A DNA stretch of 64,000 nucleotides from Streptomyces sp. CB03234 (GTDB lineage: Bacteria > Actinomycetota > Actinomycetes > Streptomycetales > Streptomycetaceae). Under the pieces are notes generated by a model. The model did not search any database. It was given only the letters and a program-made list of their open reading frames with translations, and was not told the DNA's origin. Positions within the stretch are counted from its first letter, which is position 1. Each line of letters opens with the position of its first letter. Positions 9,085 through 17,376 of the stretch are shown here, piece after piece. The DNA is taken from contig NZ_LIYH01000005.1 of assembly GCF_001905885.1 (NCBI RefSeq), positions 496,001 to 560,000 of the forward strand, given 5' to 3'. A program made the position numbers and the translations under genes.

Positions 9085-11852
9085 GCGAGAACCAGCCGGT
9101 CAACCCGGCCGAAGTGCCGGTCTTCACCGGCGATCTCGAACTGCTCGACGAGAAGGTGAAGGCGCTGTCCGGCGCCGGCGGCAAGATCGCCACCGCCGCC
9201 GGCGACGTCCACAGCTCCTTCGGCGGCCTGAGCGCCTTCTACAAGGCCCCCGAGGCGGACCAGCTGTTCGCCACCACCCAGCCGGTGAAGGACAAGGCGC
9301 TCGACATCAGTGGCGACATGTGCACCATCGCCGGCGCACTGGGCACGTACGCCAGTGACATCCGCCCCCTGAAGCAGCGGCTGGACGAACTGCGCCAGGA
9401 CGCCGTCGCCTTCCGGCAGAAGATCGCCGAGGACGACAAGTGGCGTGAGGACGGCGACCTGGTCGAGGAGAACAACGACCGCCGCAACGAGATCGCCGAG
9501 GTCTGGACCCAGTTCCAGGCCGCCGAGCGCGCCGCCCACGCCAAGATCGTCGCCCTGGTCGGCGGCAAGGCGCTGAAGGTCAACGACGGCTCCAACGGCG
9601 AAGGCATGTACGGCTACGACGCCGAGGCCCTCAAGCAGGCCAAGAGCCTGCCGTGGGGCGACGCGGTGGAGGAGTCGACGCCGTGGTGGCAGGTGTGGGA
9701 GCACGCCTACGACTTCGGCAAGGGCGTCATCGTCGACGGCGTGTGGGGCACGATCAAGGGCCTGGGCACCCTGGTCGGCTTCCAGGGCTGGGAGGCGGCC
9801 GGGCAGGCGTGGAAGGGCCTGGGCCTGCTGGCCACGGGCCTGGTCATCAGCGCCACCCCGCTGGCCGCGGTGTACTGGACGGCCGACGACAAGCACCTCC
9901 CCGGCTGGATACGGGACTCCCGTACGGCCATGAAGGAGACCGGCAAGGCGCTGGTCGCCTGGGACCAGTGGGGCTCCAACCCGGCCCGCGCGGCCGGCGC
10001 GGTCACCTTCAACGTCCTCACCACGGTCTTCACCGGCGGCGCGGGCGGCGCGGTGTCGGGCGCGGGCAAGGCGGGCGCGGCGGCCCGGGCGATCTCCTTC
10101 GCGGGCAAGGCCGGCCGGGCGATCGACCCGACGACGTACCTCTTCAAGGGCGCCGGCGCGGGCATCACGAAGATCGGCGACGTGATGACCGGCCTCAAGG
10201 GCATGGGCAACATCGACCTGCCGCCCATCCCCGAGGGCACGGTCGTCCTCCCCGAGGGCTCCCTGATGCGCCCCGACGGCACGATCCACCTCCCGGACGG
10301 CACGCCGGTGCCTCCCGGCGCCGTCGAGGTGCCCCCGAACACGGTCCGCCTCCCCGAGGGCACGGCGGTCCCGCCCGGCGCGGTCGACCTCGGCGACGGC
10401 ATGGTCAGGCTCCCGGACGACACCCCGGCCCCGGCGGGCTCGACGCCACTGCAGGAGGGCACGGTCGCCGTCCCCAAGGACACCCCGACGGTGCCCGCGG
10501 ACGCGACGCCCCTCCCCGTCAAGGAGGGCGACCCGCCGCAGTACCTGGACGGCAAGGGCAACATCCTCGACGAGAACGGCAAGGTCGTCGGCGACGTCAA
10601 GAACGCGCCCAAGGACGTGGTGGACCGGGGCACCGACCCCGACGCCACGCCCACCACGGGCGCGGACAACCCCCGCGTGGACACCCCGGCCAAGGTCCCG
10701 GCCATGGCGGGCGCGGCGGTCCACGCGGGCGACAACACCGCCATCAGCCTCGGCAACAGCCTGGACACCAACCTGGGCGACGTGGGCCGCGTCGGCGACG
10801 ACGCCCCCGTACGCGTCCCGGACACCCCGGGCGGCCTCGCCGACAACATGCCCACGGGCCAGGCCGGCAACAACCTCCCCGGCGGCGGCGCGGGCGACCA
10901 CCTGCCCACCAACAACCTGGACAACACGCCGAGCACGGGCGGCAACCGCGACGTGCCTGGTGGCGGCCATGCGGACACCCCCACCACCGGCGGCTCCCGC
11001 GACGTCCCGCCCGGCGCCTCGACGGCCGACAACGCCGTCCCGAGTGGCTCCACGGCCGACAACGGCGTACCGGGCGGTTCGACGACCGACAGCGGTACGC
11101 CGGGCGGCCATGACGGACAGGGCGGGTCCGGCGCCGAGGGCGGTGGCGGTACCGGCGGTGGCGGTTCCGGCGGCGACGGCACCGGGGGAGGTAACTCCGG
11201 TGAGCCTCCGGTCGTGCTCGAAGGCGATCGCGTGGCGCAGCAGGGCACCGGCAAGATGGAATCTTCCCAGCTGGAAGAGGCCGTCACCGAGGCGCTGGTG
11301 CAGTCGAAGGTCGCTCCGGTGGACCAGGGACGCATGCTGACCCAGCTCCGGAAGTCGGAGTATGGCGCGGCTGTCGCGGAGTACATCGCGAGCGGACGGT
11401 TCGCCGACATGCCGGGCTACAAGGATCTGATTTCCCAGGTGAAGCAGAAGGACATGATGCCTGCGGTCCACCAGGCAATGGAGCATGCCGCCGAATTGCA
11501 GGCGAAGGGAGTGGACAACATCGGGTTCGAGCTGAAGCTGCCTGAGCAGAATCTCGACCTGGACGTTCTGGTCAGGTCCGAAAACGGCATTGAATACGGC
11601 GCTCAGTTGAAGGACGTGAAAAGCGCCAACGGTATCAAGTCGGCAGTGACTAAGATTGCGGAAAAGCAGCTCGCGGGTTCTGGAGTCAAGGTCAAGGTGG
11701 GGATTCTCGACATCAATGACGTGAAGAGCGCCATGGACGAGCGAGCCCTGAAGGCCGTTCAGAGGGCGGCGGACCGGACTAACGCGTCGTTTGAGCTACG
11801 CTTCAAAGACGGTTCCATCACCGTTTTCCCGACCAATGCGACCAAGCCGTAA
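9081..11852 (+). CDS. Large polymorphic type VII effector with candidate nuclease tip
   Basis: A 923-residue protein. Residues 1-200 are helical with many charged heptads and resemble an LXG/WXG-type export domain. A glycine/alanine-rich hydrophobic segment follows (about 245-350). Residues about 380-475 carry repeats of the form LPEGT-VPPGAV-L, and about 540-710 are Asp/Gly/Thr/Pro-rich low complexity. The C-terminal domain (about 714-923) is different: codon use loses its G/C bias and the sequence contains FELK (E817), LDLDVLV (D826, D828), E838 and Gln842-Leu-Lys844, a layout compatible with a PD-(D/E)xK nuclease with Gln in the third position. The nuclease call is inference. GTG start overlaps the preceding stop. 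Immunity candidates follow directly. Confidence 0.75.
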   Translation: MSENQPVNPAEVPVFTGDLELLDEKVKALSGAGGKIATAAGDVHSSFGGLSAFYKAPEADQLFATTQPVKDKALDISGDMCTIAGALGTYASDIRPLKQRLDELRQDAVAFRQKIAEDDKWREDGDLVEENNDRRNEIAEVWTQFQAAERAAHAKIVALVGGKALKVNDGSNGEGMYGYDAEALKQAKSLPWGDAVEESTPWWQVWEHAYDFGKGVIVDGVWGTIKGLGTLVGFQGWEAAGQAWKGLGLLATGLVISATPLAAVYWTADDKHLPGWIRDSRTAMKETGKALVAWDQWGSNPARAAGAVTFNVLTTVFTGGAGGAVSGAGKAGAAARAISFAGKAGRAIDPTTYLFKGAGAGITKIGDVMTGLKGMGNIDLPPIPEGTVVLPEGSLMRPDGTIHLPDGTPVPPGAVEVPPNTVRLPEGTAVPPGAVDLGDGMVRLPDDTPAPAGSTPLQEGTVAVPKDTPTVPADATPLPVKEGDPPQYLDGKGNILDENGKVVGDVKNAPKDVVDRGTDPDATPTTGADNPRVDTPAKVPAMAGAAVHAGDNTAISLGNSLDTNLGDVGRVGDDAPVRVPDTPGGLADNMPTGQAGNNLPGGGAGDHLPTNNLDNTPSTGGNRDVPGGGHADTPTTGGSRDVPPGASTADNAVPSGSTADNGVPGGSTTDSGTPGGHDGQGGSGAEGGGGTGGGGSGGDGTGGGNSGEPPVVLEGDRVAQQGTGKMESSQLEEAVTEALVQSKVAPVDQGRMLTQLRKSEYGAAVAEYIASGRFADMPGYKDLISQVKQKDMMPAVHQAMEHAAELQAKGVDNIGFELKLPEQNLDLDVLVRSENGIEYGAQLKDVKSANGIKSAVTKIAEKQLAGSGVKVKVGILDINDVKSAMDERALKAVQRAADRTNASFELRFKDGSITVFPTNATKP

Positions 11853-11861
11853 GGAACGTAC

Positions 11862-12506
11862 ATGTCGATGCTGATGCGCGCGCCGAGAGAATGCGGCTCG
11901 TGGTTCTGGGACCTCGACGATGTGATGGCGCCGGGTCTGGACGCAGCGCTTGAGACGGCCGCACGGATGTCGGCCGTCCTGCGGGAACACGAGTTGCTGG
12001 AGCCGGGCTCCTTGGAGTGGAACTGGTTCGAAGTGGGCCAGGGTGGCCTGGGAATTCACAGCCGCCTGGACCTCACGGGCCGTGCCCTCGACGACGCCGC
12101 GGTCGCCGCTGAGATGAGGGCATGCCAGCCGGTGGGCCATCCGGCGGCCGAGATGTCATCGTTCACCGTGGTGGGTTCGGGGACATGGTTCGACGCCGAT
12201 GGCAAGGGCCATCACGAACCCCGCCTGGTGGAGCTCACTGTGTCTCCGGATCCGGTCAGCGTCTGGGCGGAGGTCTCCGTTCACCACGATGTCTGGGGCC
12301 ATTGCGACTTCAGGGGAAAACCGCACCCCCAGGTGTACACGCGCAACGCCCCCCGCCTCGCAGCGGCACTGAGCGGTCTGGACGCCCTGCTGGGAGTGGC
12401 GGCCGAGCCCGGTGAGCCCACGTACTTCGGTGTCGCCGAGGGGCATGGGCTCAAGGCGCCCGACATCATCGACGGACTCGGGCCCGACCTCACCGACCTG
12501 CTGTGA
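11862..12506 (+). CDS. Candidate immunity protein, unknown family
   Basis: A 214-residue acidic, Trp-rich cytoplasmic protein starting nine bases after the effector stop, with AAGGAA before the ATG at 11862. No signal peptide or membrane segment is present. I do not recognise a family. Its position immediately behind the effector tip and the coupled GTGA overlap with the next gene make it the most likely cognate immunity protein, following the usual order toxin-immunity in polymorphic toxin loci. Its base composition is intermediate between the low-GC toxin tip and the high-GC flank. Function is inferred purely from context. Confidence 0.5.
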   Translation: MSMLMRAPRECGSWFWDLDDVMAPGLDAALETAARMSAVLREHELLEPGSLEWNWFEVGQGGLGIHSRLDLTGRALDDAAVAAEMRACQPVGHPAAEMSSFTVVGSGTWFDADGKGHHEPRLVELTVSPDPVSVWAEVSVHHDVWGHCDFRGKPHPQVYTRNAPRLAAALSGLDALLGVAAEPGEPTYFGVAEGHGLKAPDIIDGLGPDLTDLL

Positions 12507-13378
12507 CGGACACCGTGATCGGAACCGTAGGCCGTCACGGCATACCGGCGGGACCGGACGCCGAAGGGCTCGCGGAGCGGCTGAGTGATCACCTCGCCGA
12601 GCGGGTGGAGGACCTTGAGTCCTCCACCGCTCTGATCGACTCGACGTTCAACACGGCCCTTCTGGTCCTCCATGCCCGTTGTGTTGTCGACCCACGAGCA
12701 GCGCTCGTGGAGACCTGGGACGCCGTGGTCACCGCGATGCAGGTGGGTTCGGCGTTGTTCGCCGTGACGGGCACGAGCGAGGCAACCGTCGAGTGCCGTA
12801 TCAACCGGAAAAACCGGACTCTCCCGGCTGTCGGACCGCTGATGACCGCCGACGCCGGTGCCTGGCTGACCGCGTTCTGGCTTGCCGTCGTCTGCCGTGA
12901 GCAGCAGCGGATGACGCAGTTGTGCGAGATCCCGCTGGACCGTCTCCGGTCGCCCGACGGGCGTTACGACGAGTACGTCTACCACTGGGTCGACACGCTC
13001 CAGACGTACTGGTTGCGTCGTCCCGGACTGGTGGAGAAACTCACCGCCACGCTTCAGGCCTCCGACCCGTCGGTGGCGCGAATCGCCCCGAGGGACATGT
13101 TGCAGGGCCTGCTCTATCCGCCGATCAACCTCTTCTACCACTTCGTCCGCCGTGACGAGGAGGGCTTCAGCCCCGCCCTGGTGGAAGCGCTCAAGCTGCA
13201 CAAGGCGTACTGGACGCTGACCGAGGACCGAGCGACCGACATCGACGGGAGCATCGCGCTGGGCCCGCTGGCGATCGCCTGTCTGGCGTACGACGGGAAG
13301 CTCCCGATCGACGTGGAGTCGGAGTACCTGCCCAAGCAACTCCTCCAGCACGGCTGGCTGGGGGAGTACCCGACCTGA
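12503..13378 (+). CDS. Imm49-family immunity protein, copy 1
   Basis: A 291-residue helical protein with GTG start overlapping the preceding stop by four bases. It has the layout I associate with the Imm49 immunity family: an N-terminal stretch (R-H-G-x-P), a central W-D/E-AVV-AMQVGSA-FAV segment, a WLTAFWLAVVCREQ helix and a final GWLGEYPT. It aligns along its full length with the next gene. Imm49 proteins are found behind polymorphic toxins and are often present in excess of toxins. Cytoplasmic protection against a type VII effector is the inferred role. Confidence 0.72.
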   Translation: MTDTVIGTVGRHGIPAGPDAEGLAERLSDHLAERVEDLESSTALIDSTFNTALLVLHARCVVDPRAALVETWDAVVTAMQVGSALFAVTGTSEATVECRINRKNRTLPAVGPLMTADAGAWLTAFWLAVVCREQQRMTQLCEIPLDRLRSPDGRYDEYVYHWVDTLQTYWLRRPGLVEKLTATLQASDPSVARIAPRDMLQGLLYPPINLFYHFVRRDEEGFSPALVEALKLHKAYWTLTEDRATDIDGSIALGPLAIACLAYDGKLPIDVESEYLPKQLLQHGWLGEYPT

Positions 13379-13386
13379 GGGCTGCA

Positions 13387-14247
13387 ATGACGGTGACGGT
13401 GGTCCGGCACGGCGGGCCCGGCCCTGACGATCAGAGGTACGCGGAGTCCCTGGGCAGGGACCTGCTGCGGACGGTCGCGTCCCTGGAGGAATCGCCCGGA
13501 AGGCTGGACGGAGCTCTGGATACGGCGATGCTCCACGTGCAGGCGCGGTTGGCGGTCAATCCCGACGCGTCCGACCTCCGTACGTGGGAAGCCGTCGTCG
13601 CCGCGATGCAGGTCGGCTCGGCGATGTTCGCCGTCGCCACTCGGTCCGAGGGCACCGTCGAGTGCCGCATCGCCGACGAGACGCGGACCCTGCGCGCGCT
13701 GGGCGCGGGCTTGCACGCCAACCCCGGCAACTGGGTTACCGCGTTCTGGCTGGCCATCGTCTGCCGTGATCAGGCGCGGATGACCGCGCTGTGCGAGGTG
13801 CCGCTCGACGTGCTGCGCGCTTCGGGCACTGAGTACGACGAGTTCGTCTACCTCTGGATCGACGCCCTCCAGACGTACTGGCTGGAGCGCCCGGGGCTCG
13901 GCGAGAAGCTGCTGGCCGCGATCGAGGCCTCGCACCCCAACGCCATCGCGGTGGCGGACATGGAGCTGGTGGAGCGGATCCTCTACCAGCCGGTCAACCT
14001 CTTCCAGTGCTTCCTGCGCAAGGACCACGCTGCCTTCAACCAGGCCCTCGTCGAAGCCCTGGAGATGCACAAGCTGTACTGGACGGCATCCGAGAAGCGG
14101 GAACGCAGCGTCGCCGGGTACCTGGCGCTGGGCCCGCTCGCCATCGCGTGCCTCGCCCACGACGCCGGTTTCCCGATCGAGGTCGAGTCGGACTACCTCC
14201 CCAGCGAGCTGCTCAACCGGGCCTGGCTCGGGGAGTACCCCACCTGA
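13387..14247 (+). CDS. Imm49-family immunity protein, copy 2
   Basis: A 286-residue paralogue of the preceding gene, eight bases downstream. Shared landmarks in the same order are T-EAVVAAMQVGSAMFAVATR-like, the WVTAFWLAIVCRDQ helix, the LQTYWL motif, LALGPLAIACLAHD and a terminal AWLGEYPT. The tandem pair probably arose by duplication and then diverged, so the two may protect against different toxin variants. GAGGG lies before the ATG at 13387. It is almost certainly cotranscribed with copy 1. Confidence 0.75.
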   Translation: MTVTVVRHGGPGPDDQRYAESLGRDLLRTVASLEESPGRLDGALDTAMLHVQARLAVNPDASDLRTWEAVVAAMQVGSAMFAVATRSEGTVECRIADETRTLRALGAGLHANPGNWVTAFWLAIVCRDQARMTALCEVPLDVLRASGTEYDEFVYLWIDALQTYWLERPGLGEKLLAAIEASHPNAIAVADMELVERILYQPVNLFQCFLRKDHAAFNQALVEALEMHKLYWTASEKRERSVAGYLALGPLAIACLAHDAGFPIEVESDYLPSELLNRAWLGEYPT

Positions 14248-14253
14248 TCTCTG

Positions 14254-14637
14254 ATGGCTTCTGTACCGCGAATCGACATCGACGATCCAGATGTCGACAT
14301 GGATGGTGCCCAGCGCCTGCTCTACCGTGGCCGGCTTTTCACCGGCGAAGTGGCCGAGTACCAGAGCGGACACCTGATCAGCCTGGACGAGTACACCGAT
14401 GGGGTCCCGAACGGACTGTCCCGTGAGTGGTACCAGGACGGGTCCCCGCGGTCCGAAGGCGTGGCCCGGCACGGGCAGTCGGTGGGCGAATGGAAGGAGT
14501 GGTATCCCAACGGGGTCTTGCGGTCCCGGCAGTTCTTCGACAGCACCCCCGCCTCACTCCGCGACGAGGACACGTGGGATGAGGACGGCGTACCGCTGAC
14601 CACATGGCGCCGCGACGGCGGCGGAGCACCGCTATGA
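14254..14637 (+). CDS. YwqK-like MORN-repeat protein (candidate antitoxin)
   Basis: A 127-residue protein beginning six bases after the Imm49 gene. It carries three or more MORN-like repeats of the pattern G-x-x-x-EWY-x-[DN]-G-x-x-[KR], visible as SREWYQDGSPRSEG and WKEWYPNGVLRSRQ. MORN-repeat proteins related to Bacillus YwqK act as antitoxins of the LXG toxin YwqJ. Here it closes the run of immunity candidates behind the effector. An immunity role is inferred from both family and position. Confidence 0.68.
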   Translation: MASVPRIDIDDPDVDMDGAQRLLYRGRLFTGEVAEYQSGHLISLDEYTDGVPNGLSREWYQDGSPRSEGVARHGQSVGEWKEWYPNGVLRSRQFFDSTPASLRDEDTWDEDGVPLTTWRRDGGGAPL

Positions 14638-14658
14638 CCGAAAGCGTGGGCGGTCGGG

Positions 14659-14925
14659 TCAGTCGGCGGGGGTGCCGTCTTCGGACTGCTTGGAGGGCGG
14701 CCGCTCGGCGACGAACGATCCCATGCCCGGGGTCGTCGTGATCAGGCCCTCTTCTCGAAGGGCCGCGGTGGCCTTCCGGACGGTGATTCGCGCGACTCCG
14801 TACTCCTGCTCCAGCCGCACCTCGGAGATCAGATGACGCGGCGGGTACTCGCCGGTCGCGATCCGTTCCCGGATGACGTCGGCGATCTGCACCCACTTGG
14901 GCCGTGTGGGGTCAAATTCGATCAC
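14659..14925 (-). CDS. Short GntR-family transcriptional regulator
   Basis: An 88-residue protein that is almost only a GntR winged helix: FDPTRPKWVQIADVIRERI at the N-terminus, the recognition segment VRLEQEYGVARITVRKA and the wing GLITTTPGMGSFVAERP. It lacks any effector-binding domain, like many small GntR proteins of streptomycetes and of actinomycete integrative elements. The GTG at 14925 fits homologues of this size, but no clear ribosome site is seen; ATGs at 14961 and 14967 in the same frame are alternatives. A TATATA sequence at 14983-14990 could be part of its promoter. It is convergent with the immunity operon. Confidence 0.75.
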   Translation of the reverse strand: MIEFDPTRPKWVQIADVIRERIATGEYPPRHLISEVRLEQEYGVARITVRKATAALREEGLITTTPGMGSFVAERPPSKQSEDGTPAD

Positions 14926-15080
14926 GTTGAGGACTGTACGCAGCAGCGCACGGCCGGACATAGACATCTGTAGGTGCCCACAGCTATATACAGGTATAAG
15001 TAGGTGCGTTCCTTGAGGACCCCGGCGAGGTGGCCAGACCTCCCGGGGCGTGGCCAACGCTGAAGAATCGGAGCGTCGAC

Positions 15081-15401
15081 ATGCATGACCTTATCCGCGC
15101 CTTCGCCCTGTGGGCGAGGCTGGTGTTCCGGCCGCGTGCCGGGGGCCGGCATCGTGCTCGTCCAGCCGCCCGCGCGGCTGATCGCGCCGCCGTTCCCGTG
15201 CCGCCCCGGCCGGTACCGCTGCCCGCGGCGCGGTCGCCGTATGGGCTGGACGTGCCGTTGGACGGGCGTGGGAGCGCCATGGTCCGCCCTTATCTCGTGG
15301 CGGACGAGCAGCGTCAGCGGCGGCTGGCGCTGGTGCTCGCGGCGGACTTCGGGATCGACCTGGACCCGCATCTGGCAGGTGCTGGGCAGGTGGCCTGGTG
15401 A
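15081..15401 (+). CDS. Small conserved actinomycete protein, unknown function
   Basis: A 106-residue basic protein starting MHDLIRAFALWARLVFRP, with an Arg/Pro/Ala-rich middle, then SPYGLDVPLDG, MVRPYL and a C-terminal RRLALVLAADFGIDLD segment. I recall this pattern from many small Streptomyces proteins encoded divergently from short GntR regulators; their function is unknown to me. The ATG at 15081 is preceded by GGAG. The next gene overlaps by four bases. Confidence 0.6.
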   Translation: MHDLIRAFALWARLVFRPRAGGRHRARPAARAADRAAVPVPPRPVPLPAARSPYGLDVPLDGRGSAMVRPYLVADEQRQRRLALVLAADFGIDLDPHLAGAGQVAW

Positions 15402-15796
15402 GCGCGACGGGGGAGCGCCTGGAGCCGCAGGTGCCCGAGTGCGCCCGGTGCGGGAACCGGCGCGGCCCGTGGCGTCCGGACCCGTACGGCGCCAAGGCGG
15501 TCGTGTGCGCCGCGGGCTGCCCGGCCGGCACGGCGGTAGGTGGCCCGCCGGGCACGGCCACCACCGGCGCGGAGGCCCGTGCGCGGCGGGTGGACGCACG
15601 GAAGCCGGTGCGGATGTGCGTACGCTGCGACCGGTTCACCACCGCTCCGGTCCTCGTCTCCGAGGTGCATTCCGGATCGGGTCCCGGCTTCAACGTCTAC
15701 GCCTGCTGCGACTGCGCGCCGTTGTTCCCGAAGCTGCCCGACGCGCTCGACCTTCTGGCGTCCGGCCGGCACGACCGGGCGGCGGACGAGCGATGA
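15398..15796 (+). CDS. Small Cys-rich (zinc-ribbon-like) protein
   Basis: A 132-residue protein with a GTG start overlapping the preceding stop (GTGA). Cysteine pairs CARC, CAAGC, CVRC and CCDC are spaced like two zinc ribbons, at about residues 15-18, 37-41, 74-77 and 102-105. No known domain is recognised. Translational coupling with the previous gene suggests they act together. DNA or RNA binding is plausible but not demonstrated. Confidence 0.55.
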   Translation: MSATGERLEPQVPECARCGNRRGPWRPDPYGAKAVVCAAGCPAGTAVGGPPGTATTGAEARARRVDARKPVRMCVRCDRFTTAPVLVSEVHSGSGPGFNVYACCDCAPLFPKLPDALDLLASGRHDRAADER

Positions 15797-15925
15797 GCGC
15801 GGTCTCGCCACGGGTTCTGAGTCGGTCCTCGGCCGGTCGCAGTGGCGGCGAGCATCACTGGAAAGCTCCGTCGGCGCGTAACCTCAGCACCGGGAAGGTC
15901 AAGGAAGCAGGAAGGGGTGCAGGAG

Positions 15926-16213
15926 ATGACAGCACAGCCTGACCGCGGCGCGGGCGATCTCCCACCGCTACGCACAGTGGGCGAGATCCGCGCCGCTTTG
16001 ACGCTTGGGTATGGCTTCCCGGGGAACGCCGACGAGTTCGAGGCAGCCCTCGCGAGGGAAATCAACCACGCCGACCCCGCCGACTTCTCCGCCGTCGTCG
16101 CCGTGATCGAAGAGTTCCGGGGCCGCGTCGCCGCACGCCAGGACCCGCTTTTTGACCAGGCCGTCAGCGCGGCTGTGGCCGAGGTCCAGGCGACCCGAGG
16201 GGACCGGACGTGA
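15926..16213 (+). CDS. Small hypothetical protein (possible antitoxin-like)
   Basis: A 95-residue protein. The ATG at 15926 is chosen because GAAGGGG lies about eight bases upstream; the frame stays open to 15842 without a better start. It has a predicted helix-rich core with DEFEAALAREINHADPADFSAVVAVIEEF. Small proteins of this kind (DUF6247-like) often precede RelE-type toxin genes in streptomycetes, and here a short ORF overlaps its stop by GTGA. I cannot assign the family firmly. Confidence 0.5.
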   Translation: MTAQPDRGAGDLPPLRTVGEIRAALTLGYGFPGNADEFEAALAREINHADPADFSAVVAVIEEFRGRVAARQDPLFDQAVSAAVAEVQATRGDRT

Positions 16214-16326
16214 GCGACGCTGAACCCGGCGTCGTGGCCGCGCTGACGACTGACGCCGAACAGCGATGTGAGGAGATTGGCAACGGCGCGCACCACCAGT
16301 GGCGTGGGCTGGTCGCACTCGTGTGA
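16210..16326 (+). pseudogene. Short overlap ORF, likely remnant of a truncated partner gene
   Basis: A 38-codon frame starts at the GTG overlapping the preceding stop by four bases, an arrangement usually meaning a coupled partner gene. It stops after SDAEPGVVAALTTDAEQRCEEIGNGAHHQWRGLVALV-like sequence (written here as a description: acidic start, His-His-Gln-Trp near the end). The following 200 bases to 16533 are lower in GC and hold no gene, so the partner appears truncated. Confidence 0.3.
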
Positions 16327-16533
16327 CTGAGCATGCATCTGTCCAATGAGCACTGGACTTGTCGCGCTGTGCATTCACGTTGGCGGGCAGTGGCTTCGTG
16401 CATCTCTGGCAACAGCGTTTGTCGGCGAGGTTGGGAGGCAGTTGGCGATCAACCAGCCCATGGATATCGAGGAGAAATGACGGCAGTGCCGTGGGAAAGC
16501 TGTCACGGGCACCGAGCCTGTCGGCCTGCCCCT
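16327..16533. other. Gene-free, lower-GC stretch
   Basis: Nothing supportable is encoded here. Composition is closer to 55-60 percent GC than the surroundings, consistent with decayed or recently acquired DNA behind the truncated ORF. Confidence 0.4.
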
Positions 16534-17310
16534 CTACAGCTGCCCAGCGGCAGCCCCGCTGTCCGACCCCCCGGCCTGCGCCGCTGAACAGGCGAGCACA
16601 TCGTCGGTGAGGCCGAGCCGTGTGCGCAGGGCGGCATGGCCCGCATCGGTCACGGTGACCATCCGGGTCGTGCTCCGGTGCACCAGCCAGGATGAGTCCA
16701 GCGCGTGTCGGAAGAGCGCCGCGCCCACTGCGCCGGCCAGGTGCGGGCGCTGTTCCGTCCAGTCCAGGCACGTACGGACATGAGGTCGCCATGAGGCGTT
16801 CGGGCGGTCGTCAGCGATACCGAGGTCGCGCAGCCAGTCCCGGCCCGCCGCGGTGAGGGCCGGCCCGTAGTCCCAGGCCAACAGCCCGAGTTCCGTCATC
16901 GCATCGTTGATCGCCACGGCCAGCGCGCCTGCGAGATGGTCGTAACAGATACGGGCGTGCGCCAAGGCGCGGCGGCGGTTGAAATCAGACAGCGAGCGCA
17001 CCGGGGCCGGCCGGGACGGGGCCCGGGCGGCCAGGTTCTCGATCATTTCGGCGGTGTCCGCGGTCGCCAGCCGCAGCAGCCGATGCCGCCCCTGCCGCTC
17101 CTCGGCCAGGATGCCGCCCCGCACCAGCCGGTCGAGGTGCGCGCTGGCGGTGGACTGTGCGACACCCGCGGTGCGTGCCAGCTCCGACGCGGTCCAGACA
17201 CGGCCGTCAAGCAACGCCAGACAGAACGCCGCGCGAGTACGGTCCGCCAATAGCCCCGCGAAGTCAGCGAGGTCGGGGCCGTCTGCATGAGTTCGGTCGA
17301 AGCTGGTCAC
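16534..17310 (-). CDS. ArsR-type winged-helix transcriptional regulator
   Basis: A 258-residue regulator. Residues about 12-90 form a winged helix with WTASELARTAGVAQSTASAHLDRLV as the recognition region and RLLRLATADTAEM as the wing and following helix. The long C-terminal half (about 100-250) is helical and conserved in the larger ArsR-like regulators. No metal-binding Cys/His cluster is seen, so it is not a typical metal sensor. Start at GTG 17310 is preferred because GGCGAG precedes it; GTG 17343 is also in frame. It is divergent from the flavin reductase-like gene, which it probably controls through the 66-bp shared region. Confidence 0.75.
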   Translation of the reverse strand: MTSFDRTHADGPDLADFAGLLADRTRAAFCLALLDGRVWTASELARTAGVAQSTASAHLDRLVRGGILAEERQGRHRLLRLATADTAEMIENLAARAPSRPAPVRSLSDFNRRRALAHARICYDHLAGALAVAINDAMTELGLLAWDYGPALTAAGRDWLRDLGIADDRPNASWRPHVRTCLDWTEQRPHLAGAVGAALFRHALDSSWLVHRSTTRMVTVTDAGHAALRTRLGLTDDVLACSAAQAGGSDSGAAAGQL

Positions 17311-17376
17311 CCCTACAGTCTCGCCCGGCGACAGTTCGGCCACCGACGAAGGGTCCGGACCTTAGGGTTCCAGTCC

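Noticed and set aside
8697..11486. 929-codon open frame on the minus strand
   Set aside because: Antisense shadow of the type VII effector; no domain and no ribosome site.
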